64,000 bases of DNA from positions 15,567 through 79,566 of the forward strand of contig NZ_CALAOH010000250.1 of the NCBI RefSeq assembly GCF_937926365.1, given 5' to 3'. A model generated the notes under the pieces. The model was given only the letters and a program-made list of their open reading frames with translations, was not told the origin of the DNA and made no database searches. A program made the translations under genes and the position numbers. Origin of the DNA: an uncultured Azohydromonas sp. GTDB taxonomy: Bacteria; Pseudomonadota; Gammaproteobacteria; Burkholderiales; Burkholderiaceae_C. Shown here in pieces: positions 43,885-53,757 of the stretch (positions are counted from its first letter, which is position 1; every line of letters begins with the position of its first letter).

Positions 43885-45087
43885 TCAGACGATGAAGGCG
43901 GCGCGCAGCTCGGCGATGCGCTGCTCGCCGTAGCCAAGCTCCTGGAGGATCGCGTCGGTGTCCTGGCCCTGCTGCGGCGCGGGCCGCGGCGGCTCGGTGC
44001 GCGGGTGGGCCGACAGCCGCATGGGCTGGCCGATGAGCGAGACCTCGCCCAGCTCGGGATGCTGCATGGGCCAGGTGATGCCGAGGTGGCGCACCTGCGG
44101 GTCCTCGAACACCTGGTCGATGCGGTGGATGGGGCCACAGGGCACGCCGGCCTTGAGCAGCCGCTCGGTCCACTCGGCGGTGCTGCGGCGCGCGAAGGCC
44201 TCGCCCACGGCGGCGTTGACGCGGTCGCGGTTGGCGCAGCGCTCGGGGTCGGAGCCGAAGCCGGGCTCGTCCACCAGGTGCGGCACCTCCAGCGCCTCGC
44301 ACAGCCGCGTCCACATCGTCTGGCCGATGGCCGCGACGTTGAGGTAGCCGTCGGCCGTGCGGAACACGCCGGTGGGCACGGTCAGCGGGTGCTCGTTGCC
44401 GTGCTGGCCCGGCACCTTGCGGTCGATGAGCCACTGCGCGGCCTGGAAGTCCAGCATGGCGATCTGCGACTCCAGCAGCGAGGTCTGCACCCACTGCCCC
44501 TCGCCGGTGGCCTCGCGCTCCAGCAGCGCGGCCAGCACGCCCTGGGCGCAGAAGTGGCCCGCGCACAGGTCGGCGATGGGGATGCCCACGCGCATCGGGC
44601 CGTCGCCCGGCTTGCCGGTGACGCTCATGAGCCCGCCCATGCCCTGCGCGATCGAGTCGAAGCCGGGCCACTTGGCATAGGGCCCGTCCTGGCCGAAGCC
44701 CGAGATGCTGGCGTACACCAGGCGCGGGTTGATGGCGCGCAGCTGCTCGGGGCCGATGCCCAGGCGGTCCTTCACGTCGGGGCGGTAGTTCTCGATGAAC
44801 ACGTCCGCCTTGCGCACCAGCTCGTGCAGGATCGCCACGCCCTCGGGCGTCTTCATGTTGAGCGTGAGACTTTCCTTGTTGCGGTGCAGGTTCTCGTAGT
44901 CGGCGCGGTTGTGGTCGCGCCCGCCGATCATGTCGTCGCCACCGGGCGCACCCGGCGGGATTTCGAGCTTGATGACGCGCGCACCCATGTCGGCGAACAG
45001 CCGCACGGCGGTGGGGCCGGCGCGCACCCGGGTGGCGTCGAGGATGGTGAAGCGCGAGAGCGCGCCCTTGCGGGGGGTGGTGGACAT
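43885..45087 (-). CDS. CaiB/BaiF-family CoA-transferase in the catabolic operon
   Basis: The 400-residue class III CoA-transferase has FTILDATRVRAGPTAVRLFAD at the start (shortened here), ENYRPDVKDRLGIG, and the catalytic Asp/Glu region LLESQIAMLD. The active-site position that is usually Asp appears as Glu in this protein, which occurs in some members. It would activate or recycle a carboxylic acid by CoA exchange. It is 14 bases upstream of the extradiol dioxygenase and probably co-transcribed. It is distinct from the gcdH-linked CoA-transferase. Confidence 0.85.
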   Translation of the reverse strand: MSTTPRKGALSRFTILDATRVRAGPTAVRLFADMGARVIKLEIPPGAPGGDDMIGGRDHNRADYENLHRNKESLTLNMKTPEGVAILHELVRKADVFIENYRPDVKDRLGIGPEQLRAINPRLVYASISGFGQDGPYAKWPGFDSIAQGMGGLMSVTGKPGDGPMRVGIPIADLCAGHFCAQGVLAALLEREATGEGQWVQTSLLESQIAMLDFQAAQWLIDRKVPGQHGNEHPLTVPTGVFRTADGYLNVAAIGQTMWTRLCEALEVPHLVDEPGFGSDPERCANRDRVNAAVGEAFARRSTAEWTERLLKAGVPCGPIHRIDQVFEDPQVRHLGITWPMQHPELGEVSLIGQPMRLSAHPRTEPPRPAPQQGQDTDAILQELGYGEQRIAELRAAFIV

Positions 45088-45098
45088 GGGTCGCTCCT

Positions 45099-45509
45099 TC
45101 AGGCGGGCGTGAACATCGGGACGGCGTGGCCGCCGTCGCTGGGTTTGAACACCACGCGCACCCGCTGGTCGATCGCCAGCGCGGCGGGATCGCAGTCGAC
45201 CAGGTTCGTCATCAGCGTGACGCCCTCGTCGAGCGTGACCAGGGCCAGCGTGTAGGCGGCCTCGCCCCGGCCCATGGTGCTGTGGCTGTAGATGCGGCCG
45301 AAACCGCTGGCCTGCACCCAGCGGGTATTGGCGCTGAGGCAGTGCGGGCAGATGTCGCGCGGGTAGTGGTGCACCTCGCCGCAGTCGTCGCATTGCTTGA
45401 GCAGCAGCCGGCCCTCGTCGGCGGCGCTCCAGTAGGCCTGCGACTCCGGCAGCACGCGCGGCGCGGGGATGCGGCGCGGCTGCGCGCCCTTGTCTTGTGG
45501 AGAGCTCAT
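45099..45509 (-). CDS. DUF35-type zinc-ribbon/OB-fold partner of the thiolase
   Basis: The 136-residue protein has an N-terminal zinc ribbon (CDDC then CPHC, about 40-56) followed by an OB fold. Such proteins form complexes with SCP2-type thiolases or aldolases, supplying a structural or acyl-transfer role, for example with Ltp2 in steroid breakdown. One base separates it from the thiolase gene upstream, which supports a stable pair. No catalytic role is visible on its own. Confidence 0.85.
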   Translation of the reverse strand: MSSPQDKGAQPRRIPAPRVLPESQAYWSAADEGRLLLKQCDDCGEVHHYPRDICPHCLSANTRWVQASGFGRIYSHSTMGRGEAAYTLALVTLDEGVTLMTNLVDCDPAALAIDQRVRVVFKPSDGGHAVPMFTPA

Positions 45510-45510
45510 C

Positions 45511-46713
45511 TCAAACCCTTTCCAGAATCAGCGTGGCCGCGGTGTGGCGCGAGGCCAGCGCGCCGCCGATGCCGTTGGCCAGCGCGAGGTCGCAGTTGGG
45601 CACCTGCACGGCCGGGTGCGCCTCGCCGCGCAGCTGGCGCACGGCCTCGATCACCTTGGTGACGCCGCCGCGGTTGGCGGGGTGGTTGCTGCACAGCCCG
45701 CCGCCGTCGGTGTTGAAGGGCAGCCGTCCCACGCCGGAGATCAGGCCGCCGTCCTGCACGAAGCGCCCGCCCTCGCCCTTGCGGCAGAAGCCCAGGTCCT
45801 CCAGCTGCATCAGCACGGTGATGGTGAAGCTGTCGTAGAGCGAGGCGTACTTGATGTCCGCCGGCGTCACCCCGGCCTCGGCAAAGGCCAGCGGCCCGGA
45901 CCAGGCGGCGGCGGAATAGCTCAGGTCCACCTTGCCGGCCATCGAATGCTTGGGCGCCTCGCCGGTGCCGCGCACCTTCACCAGCGGCCGCTTCTGCTGC
46001 GCGGCGATGTCGCGCGCGATCTCCGGCCGCGCCACGATCAGCGCGCCGCCGCCGTCCGTCATCACGCAGCAGTCGAGCCGGTGCAGCGGATCGGCCACCA
46101 GCGGCGAGGCCAGCACCTCCTCCACCGTCACCACCTTGCGCAGCAGCGCATGCGGGTTGTGCTGGGCGTGGTGCGAGGCCGCGACCTTGATCCAGGCCAG
46201 TTGCTCGGACGTGGTGCCGAACTCGTGCATGTGGCGCCGCGCCACCATGGCGTAGAGGTTCTGCGTGGCCGGGCCGTAGGGCAGCTCGAAGGCCAGCTCG
46301 GGCGCGTCGGGGTCGGGCGCCTTGAGCGCGAGCTGCGGCGGCTTGCCGGCCTTGGCCAGCGCGGCCGAGGCCGCGCGCGGGCGCCCGGCCAGCGTGATCA
46401 GCGCCACGTTGCAGCGGCCCGCGGCAATCGCCTCCGCGGCATGCGCCACGTGCAGGATGGGCGCGGAGCCGCCGCACTCGGTGCTGTCCACGTGGCGCAG
46501 CTTCAGGCCCAGGTACTCGGCCACCGTGGTGGTGCCCAGGCCCGGGGCGTCGCCGGCGCAGAAGTAGCCGTCGATGTCGGACTTGCTCAGCCCGGCGTCT
46601 TCCAGCGCGCCGCGCGCCACGTCGGCATGCAGCCGCACGACCGAGAGGTCGTCGGCCTGGCGGGTCGGGTGCTCGTAGGCACCGACGATGTAGGCTTTTC
46701 CGTTGAGACTCAT
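45511..46713 (-). CDS. SCP2-like thiolase or thiolase-fold aldolase
   Basis: The 400-residue thiolase-fold protein has the nucleophile Cys in the STECGGSAP segment and the His of GGGLCSNHPANRGG. The second Cys of degradative thiolases (CxGGGxG near the C-terminus) is missing; the corresponding stretch reads ANGIGGALASRH. This matches SCP2-like members, which may cleave beta-ketoacyl-CoA or act as retro-aldolases with a DUF35 partner. That partner is the next gene. It should shorten the carbon chain produced by the paired acyl-CoA dehydrogenases and the crotonases. Confidence 0.85.
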   Translation of the reverse strand: MSLNGKAYIVGAYEHPTRQADDLSVVRLHADVARGALEDAGLSKSDIDGYFCAGDAPGLGTTTVAEYLGLKLRHVDSTECGGSAPILHVAHAAEAIAAGRCNVALITLAGRPRAASAALAKAGKPPQLALKAPDPDAPELAFELPYGPATQNLYAMVARRHMHEFGTTSEQLAWIKVAASHHAQHNPHALLRKVVTVEEVLASPLVADPLHRLDCCVMTDGGGALIVARPEIARDIAAQQKRPLVKVRGTGEAPKHSMAGKVDLSYSAAAWSGPLAFAEAGVTPADIKYASLYDSFTITVLMQLEDLGFCRKGEGGRFVQDGGLISGVGRLPFNTDGGGLCSNHPANRGGVTKVIEAVRQLRGEAHPAVQVPNCDLALANGIGGALASRHTAATLILERV

Positions 46714-46727
46714 GGTGTTCCTCGCGC

Positions 46728-47708
46728 TCACTGCTCGGGCCGGAAGCCGGTGGCCTTGACGACCGCGCCCCAGTAGCCGATTTCCTTGCGCAGCAGCGCA
46801 TCGACCTCGCCGGCGGTACGGAAGTCCGGCGTCATGGTCTGCTTGTTGGTGAGGATGTCGCGCACCTCGGGCATGGCGAGCACCTGCTTGACGGCGGCCT
46901 GCATGCGCTCCATCTCGGCCTTGGGCGTCTTGGCCGGCGCCCACAGCGCCGTCCAGGCGTCGCCGGTGTCCACGTTGAAGCCCTGCTCCATGAGCGTGGG
47001 CACGTCGGGCAGCAGCGGCGAGCGCTTGGCGCCGAACACGCTGATCACCTTCACCTGTCCGCCGCGCTGGTGCGGCGCGATGTCACCGGCGGTCATGATC
47101 CCGGCAGCCACCTGCCCGCCCACCAGGTCCGTCACCAGCGGGCCGTTGCCCCGGTAGGGCACGACGTTGAGCGTCACGCCCGCGGCCTTGGCCAGTTGCA
47201 GGCCGCTGAAGTGCGTGTGGCCGCCCAGCCCCGCCGAGCCGAAGGTGGCCTCCTTGGGATGCGCCTTGACCCAGCCGATGTAGTCCTTGACGCTGGACAC
47301 GCCGGTGCGGCTGTTGACGGCCAGCGCCAGCGGGTACGACACCACCATCGCCACCGGCGCCAGGTCGGTCAGCAGGTCGTACTTCAGCACCGAGGTCGGA
47401 TAGAGCACGTACTGGAACACGCCGGTGGCATTGGGTGCAAGCATGTACGTCTGCCCGTCGGGCGCGGCGTTCTTGAGCGCCTCGGCCGCCAGGCGCCCGC
47501 CGGCACCGGGCTTGTTCTCGACGATGACGGTCTGGCCCAGCGGCTGGCGCAGCTTCTCCGCCAGCACCCGCGCGACCATGTCGGTGGACCCGCCGGGCGC
47601 GAAGCCCACGATGATGCGCATGGGCGGCTTGTCCTCGGCCTGGGCGCCGGCGCCCAGGCCCAGGATCGCGGCGGCCAGCAGCGTCTTCATGAAATGGCAT
47701 CGGTTCAT
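46728..47708 (-). CDS. Bug/TctC-type periplasmic binding protein within the leftward catabolic operon
   Basis: The 326-residue protein has a signal sequence (MKTLLAAAILGLGAGAQA, or from the upstream ATG, cleavage near AQA) and the Bug motifs RIIVGFAPGGSTDMVARV and MLAPNATGVFQYVL. It is embedded between the thiolase and acyl-CoA dehydrogenase genes, with no membrane partner. It resembles the Bug protein at 56052-57041 on the other arm (both contain APNAT, SVLKY/QLKW and a FGSAGLGGHTHF/FGVPGLGGQNHF segment), so the two look like paralogues serving the same cluster. Confidence 0.87.
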   Translation of the reverse strand: MNRCHFMKTLLAAAILGLGAGAQAEDKPPMRIIVGFAPGGSTDMVARVLAEKLRQPLGQTVIVENKPGAGGRLAAEALKNAAPDGQTYMLAPNATGVFQYVLYPTSVLKYDLLTDLAPVAMVVSYPLALAVNSRTGVSSVKDYIGWVKAHPKEATFGSAGLGGHTHFSGLQLAKAAGVTLNVVPYRGNGPLVTDLVGGQVAAGIMTAGDIAPHQRGGQVKVISVFGAKRSPLLPDVPTLMEQGFNVDTGDAWTALWAPAKTPKAEMERMQAAVKQVLAMPEVRDILTNKQTMTPDFRTAGEVDALLRKEIGYWGAVVKATGFRPEQ

Positions 47709-47744
47709 CTGTGTCTCCTGTCGTTGTCGAGCTTGCGGGGCCGA

Positions 47745-48875
47745 TCAGTGGGCCTGCTCGCCGAAGCGGCGCAGGTGGTGGTGCGCGTCGCCCAGGATCT
47801 GGCCGATGGCCATCAGCCGCTTGGCGTAGTGGCCGACGCGGCACTCCTCGGTCATGCCCATGGCGCCGTGCATCTGGATCGCGGCCAGGCTGACCTGGCG
47901 GCCCAGTTGCGCCGTCATCACCTTGGCCGCCGACACCAGGCGCCGGCGCTGCGGCACCGAGTCCGCCTCCAGTGCCATGGCCGCGGCGCAAGCCATCGAC
48001 TTGGCCTGCTCCAGCGCGATCACCATGTCGGCCAGGCGGTGCTGCAGCACCTGGAATTTCGCCAGCGGCGCGCCGAACTGCTTGCGCGTGCGCAGCTGCT
48101 CCGTCGTGAGCTCGACCAGGGCCTCGATGGCGCCGGCGGCCTCGGCGCACAGCGCCGCGTTGGCGCGGTCCAGCGTCTCGTCCAGCAGCACGTGCGCCGC
48201 GCCCTCGGTCCCGACCAAGCGCCCGGGCTCCACCCGAACGCCGCGCAGCTCCACGTGGGCGGCGCGGCGGCCGTCCAGCGTGTTGAAGCCGTGCAGGCGC
48301 AGGCCCGGCGCCTTGGCATCCAGCGCGAACAGGCTCAGGCCCTCGGGGCCGTGGCGCTCGCCCGCGGTGCGCGCCACCACCAGCAGCAGGTCGGCACTGT
48401 CGCCGTCGAGCACCAGGCTCTTGCGGCCGTCGAGCACCCAGCCTTCACCGTCGCGGCGGGCACGCGTCTGCACGTCGTCGAAGTGGTAGCGCGCCTGGGG
48501 CTCGCTGCAGGCCAGGGCCAGCCGCAGCTCGCCGCTGGCCACGCGCGGCAGCCATTGCGAGCACTGCTCGGGCGAGCCCGCCCGCGCCAGCAGCTGCCCG
48601 GCCAGCACGACGCTGGAGAACCAGGCGCCGCCGCCGAGCGCGCGGCCCAGCTCCTGCGCCACCAGCATCGTCTCCACCGGGCCTTGGCCACTGCCGCCGA
48701 GCTCGGGGTCGAAAGGCAGGCCCAGCAGGCCCATCTCGGCCATCGCCGCGTGGCGCCGGGCGGCCGTCTCGGGCGCCGGCGCGTTGCCGCGCTCGTGCGC
48801 GGGGTACTCGCCGTCGCAGAAGCGCTGCACCGCCTCGCGCAGCGCCAGGTGGTCGTCGTTGAGCGCGAAATCCAT
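47745..48875 (-). CDS. Acyl-CoA dehydrogenase, probable partner of the next one
   Basis: The 376-residue flavoprotein has the acyl-CoA dehydrogenase fold, with KQFGAPLAKFQVLQHRLADM and the IQMHGAMGMTEE segment near the C-terminus. The FAD/substrate loop is unusual (LALACSEPQARYHFDD), suggesting a specialised or partly inactive site. Together with the adjacent gene (48887-50086) it resembles heteromeric dehydrogenases such as PimC/PimD or the steroid ChsE1/ChsE2 pair. The ATG at 48875 lies 11 bases from the partner stop. Confidence 0.85.
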   Translation of the reverse strand: MDFALNDDHLALREAVQRFCDGEYPAHERGNAPAPETAARRHAAMAEMGLLGLPFDPELGGSGQGPVETMLVAQELGRALGGGAWFSSVVLAGQLLARAGSPEQCSQWLPRVASGELRLALACSEPQARYHFDDVQTRARRDGEGWVLDGRKSLVLDGDSADLLLVVARTAGERHGPEGLSLFALDAKAPGLRLHGFNTLDGRRAAHVELRGVRVEPGRLVGTEGAAHVLLDETLDRANAALCAEAAGAIEALVELTTEQLRTRKQFGAPLAKFQVLQHRLADMVIALEQAKSMACAAAMALEADSVPQRRRLVSAAKVMTAQLGRQVSLAAIQMHGAMGMTEECRVGHYAKRLMAIGQILGDAHHHLRRFGEQAH

Positions 48876-48886
48876 GGTGATACTCC

Positions 48887-50086
<1,200 letters not shown>

Positions 50087-50098
50087 GCTCTGCGTCCT

Positions 50099-52228
50099 TC
50101 AGGGCTTGCACACCAGCAGCGCGTCCAGCGCGAGGGCGCGCTCGGGGTAGGCCACCAGCGGGTTGATGTCGATCTCGGTGATCTGCGGGTTGGCGCGCAT
50201 CTGCGCGCCCACGCGGGCGACCACGCGCGCCACCGCGCGCACGTCCACGGCGCTGGCGCCACGCACGCCGCGCAGCAGCGAGGCCGCCTTCAGGCGCGAG
50301 AGCTCCTCGACGATGTCGTCCTCGGCCAGGTCGGCCGGGATCAGGCGCACGTCCTTGAGCGCCTCGATCCACACGCCGCCCAGGCCGACCAGCACCACCG
50401 GGCCCCACTCGGCATCGCGCCGCGCGCCCACGACGAGCTCCAGCCCGCGCGCGCCCATGGCCTCGACCAGCACGCCGTCGAGTTCCAGCTCGGGGCGGTG
50501 GCGCTTCACGCTTTCGTGCAGTTGCCGCCAGGCCGTGCGCAGCGCCGCCTCGTCGGCCACGCCGACGATCACGCCGCCAACGTCGCTCTTGTGCGGCAGC
50601 GCGCTGGCCTGCGCCTTGAGCACCACCGGCCAGCCGATCTCGCCGGCGGTGCGCAGGGCCTCGTCAAGGCTGCGGGCCAGCGCGCCGCGAGGCGCCTCGA
50701 TGCCGGCCTCGGCCAGCCAGACCTTGCCCTGGTACTCCGCGAAGATGCCGTTGGCCGGGACGGGACCGGGCAGCTTCACCATGCTCGCCGCGGCGGCGGC
50801 GGCGCGGCCGGCGCGGGCCACGTTCTCGCCGTAGATCGCCACGCGGCGCAGGGCGCGCAGGGCGCGGTCGCCGGAGCGGAACATCGGCACGCCGCTGGCC
50901 TGGATGGCCTCGACGAAGAAAGGCTCGATCGGGCCGTTGTCGCCGTTGAGCACCAGCACCGCGGGCTTGTTCGAGCGCGCCAGCGCGGGCAGCAGGTGCT
51001 CGGCCTTGTCGCGCTGCGCCACCGCGGGGCCCACGGGAATGGCCAGCACCAGGCTGGCGATGTTCGGGTCGGCCAGCAGCGTGTCGGCGATCTCGCCCAC
51101 CAGCCCCGGCTGGCGCACGCCGATGGTGGTGTAGTCCAGCGGGTTCTCGGCCACGGCGTAGCTCGGCAGCTTGGCCTGCAGCGCCTCGACCGTGGCCGGT
51201 GCCAAGGCCGGCATGGGCAGCCCGATGTCGTCGGCGAAGTCCAGCGCGATGTTCTTCATCGCGCCCGAGCCGGTCATGAAGGCCACGCCGCCGACCTGCG
51301 GTGCCGGGTGGCGCAGCAGGATGGCGGTGGTGTCAAACAGTTCGTCCAGCGAATCCACCTGCACCACCGCCTCGCGCGCCAGCAGCGCCGTGGCCGTGGC
51401 GTGGTCGCCGGCCAGCGCGCCGGTGTGCGAAGCCGCGGCCTCGCGGGCACGCTCGCTCTTGCCCGGCATCAGCAGCACCAGCGGCTTGCCGGCCTCGCGC
51501 GCCTGGCGCGCCAGCGCCAGGAACTGCCGCGGACGGCGCACCTGCTCGACATAGGCGGCGATGACGCGCGTCTGCGCATCGGCGATGTAGTGGGCCAGCA
51601 GGTCCTCCACACCCACGCCGGCCTCGTTGCCGGTGGAGAACACCGCCGTGAGCGGCAGGCCGCGGCCGATGAAGGCGTCGCGCAGGCACGCGGCCATCGC
51701 GCCGCTCTGCGCCACCACGCCGATGCCGGGGCGGCCGTTGCAGGGATAGGGCGACACGGGCTCGAAGGTCAGCGGCACGCCGGCCTCGAAGTTGGTGAAG
51801 CCCATGCAGTTGGGGCCCACCAGCAGCATGCCGGCCTCGCGCGCCAGCGCGGCGAGCTGCTCCTGGCGGGTGCGGCCCTCGTCGCCGGTCTCGGCATAGC
51901 CCGAGGCGAAGAGCACCGCGGCGTGGGTGCGGCGCGCGGCCAGGGCGCGCATGGCGTCCATCACACCGGCTTCGGGAATCGCCAGCACGGCGAGGTCGAT
52001 GCCTTCGGGCAACTCGTCCACCGTCTTGACGCAGGGGCGGCCGTTGATCTCGCTGCTGCTGCGGCTGACCAGATGCAGCTGGCCCTGCCAGCCGAAGCGC
52101 TCCAGGTTGGCCAGCACGAAGCCGCCGAAGGAACGGGGGTCGGCCGAGGCGCCGACGATGGCGATCGATCGCGGCTGGAGCACGCGGCCAACCGGCTGCA
52201 GGTCGGTACGCGGGGCGGAATCCGTCAT
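50099..52228 (-). CDS. ADP-forming acyl-CoA synthetase (fused alpha/beta)
   Basis: The 709-residue protein fuses the alpha part (CoA-binding, two flavodoxin-like domains, about 20-460, starting LQPRSIAIVGASADPRSFGG) to an ATP-grasp beta part (about 480-700). Such enzymes make acyl-CoA from acid, ATP and CoA, releasing ADP. The ATG at 52228 follows a GAGAGGACTTGAG and gives the family start; the longer frame upstream crosses the predicted promoter. It is the first gene of the leftward catabolic operon and would activate the acid substrate. Its acid specificity is not predictable. Confidence 0.88.
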   Translation of the reverse strand: MTDSAPRTDLQPVGRVLQPRSIAIVGASADPRSFGGFVLANLERFGWQGQLHLVSRSSSEINGRPCVKTVDELPEGIDLAVLAIPEAGVMDAMRALAARRTHAAVLFASGYAETGDEGRTRQEQLAALAREAGMLLVGPNCMGFTNFEAGVPLTFEPVSPYPCNGRPGIGVVAQSGAMAACLRDAFIGRGLPLTAVFSTGNEAGVGVEDLLAHYIADAQTRVIAAYVEQVRRPRQFLALARQAREAGKPLVLLMPGKSERAREAAASHTGALAGDHATATALLAREAVVQVDSLDELFDTTAILLRHPAPQVGGVAFMTGSGAMKNIALDFADDIGLPMPALAPATVEALQAKLPSYAVAENPLDYTTIGVRQPGLVGEIADTLLADPNIASLVLAIPVGPAVAQRDKAEHLLPALARSNKPAVLVLNGDNGPIEPFFVEAIQASGVPMFRSGDRALRALRRVAIYGENVARAGRAAAAAASMVKLPGPVPANGIFAEYQGKVWLAEAGIEAPRGALARSLDEALRTAGEIGWPVVLKAQASALPHKSDVGGVIVGVADEAALRTAWRQLHESVKRHRPELELDGVLVEAMGARGLELVVGARRDAEWGPVVLVGLGGVWIEALKDVRLIPADLAEDDIVEELSRLKAASLLRGVRGASAVDVRAVARVVARVGAQMRANPQITEIDINPLVAYPERALALDALLVCKP

Positions 52229-52268
52229 CTCAAGTCCTCTCGCAACAAGCGTGGTGTCGATGGAGCGG

Positions 52269-52298
52269 ATTCTCTGGCATGCCAAAGCATCTTGTAAA
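52269..52298 (-). promoter_or_regulatory. Leftward promoter with GntR-type operator in the spacer
   Basis: On the minus strand TTTACA (52298-52293) and GAGAAT (52274-52269) are separated by 18 bases. The perfect 10-base palindrome TGGCATGCCA (52275-52284) fills the spacer next to the -10 box. A repressor bound there would block the ADP-ligase operon. The -10 box is a modest match. Confidence 0.45.
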
Positions 52299-52550
52299 TA
52301 CACCAGAAGAGCAGTTCTGGCGTTTTATGGTCGGTGTTTTCCCGAACACGTCAAGCGGTTTGCTGGCCCGCACGGTGCGCAGCGCCGTCTGCCCGTGAGG
52401 CCCGGCTCACCTCTTCTCCCTATATAGAGAGCGACTTGGCGTCAGCGCGACATCCTGCCCGGCCAGAACGGCGGCAGGACGCTAAGCTGCGGACACCACA
52501 GAAGAACAACTTCAGTGGAAACACATCGTGGTATCCGGGTAATCCATTGC

Positions 52551-52580
52551 TTGCATGCCACGACACATCAAACGTATATT
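52551..52580 (+). promoter_or_regulatory. Rightward promoter of the GntR operon with overlapping operator-like repeat
   Basis: TTGCAT (52551-52556) and TATATT (52575-52580) are spaced 18 bases. The sequence TTGCATGCCA (52551-52560) differs by one base from the palindrome in the opposing promoter. The start of transcription would be near 52587, only about 6 bases before the ATG at 52593, so the message would be nearly leaderless. Confidence 0.45.
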
Positions 52581-52592
52581 TGCTTCCACGCC

Positions 52593-53333
52593 ATGAGCAC
52601 GACCAACGAACCCAGCACTCCCACTCCCATGGACAGCGCCCTCAGCACCGAAGAACTGCGCCCCCGCGCCGGCCGGGCCAACGAGATCCGGGCCGCGCTG
52701 CAGGACGAGATCGAGAGCGGCAAGCTCCCGCCCGGCGCGGTACTGGACGAGCGTGCGCTGGCCGCGCGCTTCGATGTCTCGCGCACTCCGGTGCGCGAGG
52801 CGCTGCAGCAGCTCGCCGCACGGGACTTGGTGCGCATCGCGCCGCGCCAGGGCGTCACGGTGGCGCGGCTGTCCATCGGCAAGGTGCGCGGGATGATGGA
52901 AGCGCTGGGCGAGCTGGAGGCGGTGTGCGCCAAGCTCGCGGCGCGCCGCATCGACGACGAGCTGCGCCAGCGCCTGGACGAGGCCGTCGCCCGCTGCCAG
53001 GACGCCGCCATCAACGGCGGCTCGGCCGAGTACGCGCTGGCCAACACCTTCTTCCACGAGACGATCTACGCCGGCAGCCGCAACGAGTACGTGGCCGAGC
53101 AGATCCGCCAGGCGCGCCGCCTCGTGCAGCGCTACCGCGCCAAGGACTTCCAGAGCAAGGCGCAGATCAGCAAGTCGTTGCAGGAGCACCTGAAGATCGC
53201 GCGCGCCATCCAGGCGGGCGACGAGGCGGGTGCGGCGCAGGCCATGTTGCTGCACGTGCCCATGGGCTCCACCGGCTTTTCCGAGTTCCTGGCCACCGTG
53301 CCGATGAGCTTCTTCGACAACGAAGGCGCCTGA
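52593..53333 (+). CDS. GntR-family (FCD) transcriptional regulator
   Basis: The 246-residue regulator has an N-terminal GntR winged HTH (about 28-95, LDERALAARFDVSRTPVREAL) and a C-terminal all-helical FCD effector domain (about 105-230) with the usual metal/ligand residues (NTFFHETIYAGSRNEYV). It lies between two large divergent catabolic arms and is the natural candidate to control both. GntR/FCD proteins are mostly repressors released by a pathway intermediate. No ribosome-binding site precedes the ATG. The next gene follows after 14 bases. Confidence 0.9.
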   Translation: MSTTNEPSTPTPMDSALSTEELRPRAGRANEIRAALQDEIESGKLPPGAVLDERALAARFDVSRTPVREALQQLAARDLVRIAPRQGVTVARLSIGKVRGMMEALGELEAVCAKLAARRIDDELRQRLDEAVARCQDAAINGGSAEYALANTFFHETIYAGSRNEYVAEQIRQARRLVQRYRAKDFQSKAQISKSLQEHLKIARAIQAGDEAGAAQAMLLHVPMGSTGFSEFLATVPMSFFDNEGA

Positions 53334-53347
53334 CGCGCCGCCCCACC

Positions 53348-53746
53348 ATGAACCGCTCGCCCCGCTCCATCGACCTCCCGGGCCTGGCCCACAAGGCGCC
53401 CATTCCTCAAGCCGCCCGCGTCGGCCCGCTGCTGTGCTCCTCGGGCATTGCCGGCAAGGACCCCACCACCGGGGAGCTGCCGGCGGACGCCGCGGCGCAG
53501 GCGGCCAACGCCTTCGCCAACATGGACCGGCTGCTGGAGGCCGGCGGAGCGCGCCTGGAAGACGTGGCCAAGCTCACCGTCTACCTCAAGGACCCGGCGG
53601 CGCGCGAGGCGGTCAACGCCCAGTGGCTGCGGCGCTTCCCGGACCCGCACGACCGCCCGGCGCGGCACATCCTCGAACACGACCTGCAGCACGGCATGGC
53701 GCTGCAGCTGGAATTCCTGGCCTTCGTCCACTCCCCTGACCGCTGA
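53348..53746 (+). CDS. RidA/YjgF-family protein
   Basis: The 132-residue protein has the RidA fold, with CSSGIAGKDPTTGELPADAAAQ (quoted in part) and the NAFANMDRLLEAGGARLEDVAKLTVYL region, shortened to AGGARLEDVAKLTVYL. RidA proteins hydrolyse reactive enamine/imine intermediates. In some clusters homologues act as deaminases or tautomerases in aromatic breakdown. The Arg that binds the carboxylate in classical RidA appears as part of RPARHI. It is co-transcribed with the GntR and LigJ-like genes. Confidence 0.85.
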   Translation: MNRSPRSIDLPGLAHKAPIPQAARVGPLLCSSGIAGKDPTTGELPADAAAQAANAFANMDRLLEAGGARLEDVAKLTVYLKDPAAREAVNAQWLRRFPDPHDRPARHILEHDLQHGMALQLEFLAFVHSPDR

Positions 53747-53757
53747 GAGAGCCTTTC

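Larger units (their letters stand above)
52229..52592. other. Divergent control region of the large catabolic cluster
   Basis: This 364-base gap separates the ADP-forming ligase and GntR genes and contains no credible gene. It holds a predicted promoter in each direction, each with a GCATGCCA-containing palindrome, and a further 16-base near-palindrome centred on CTATATAG (52416-52431). These are likely targets of the GntR/FCD regulator. Confidence 0.6.
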
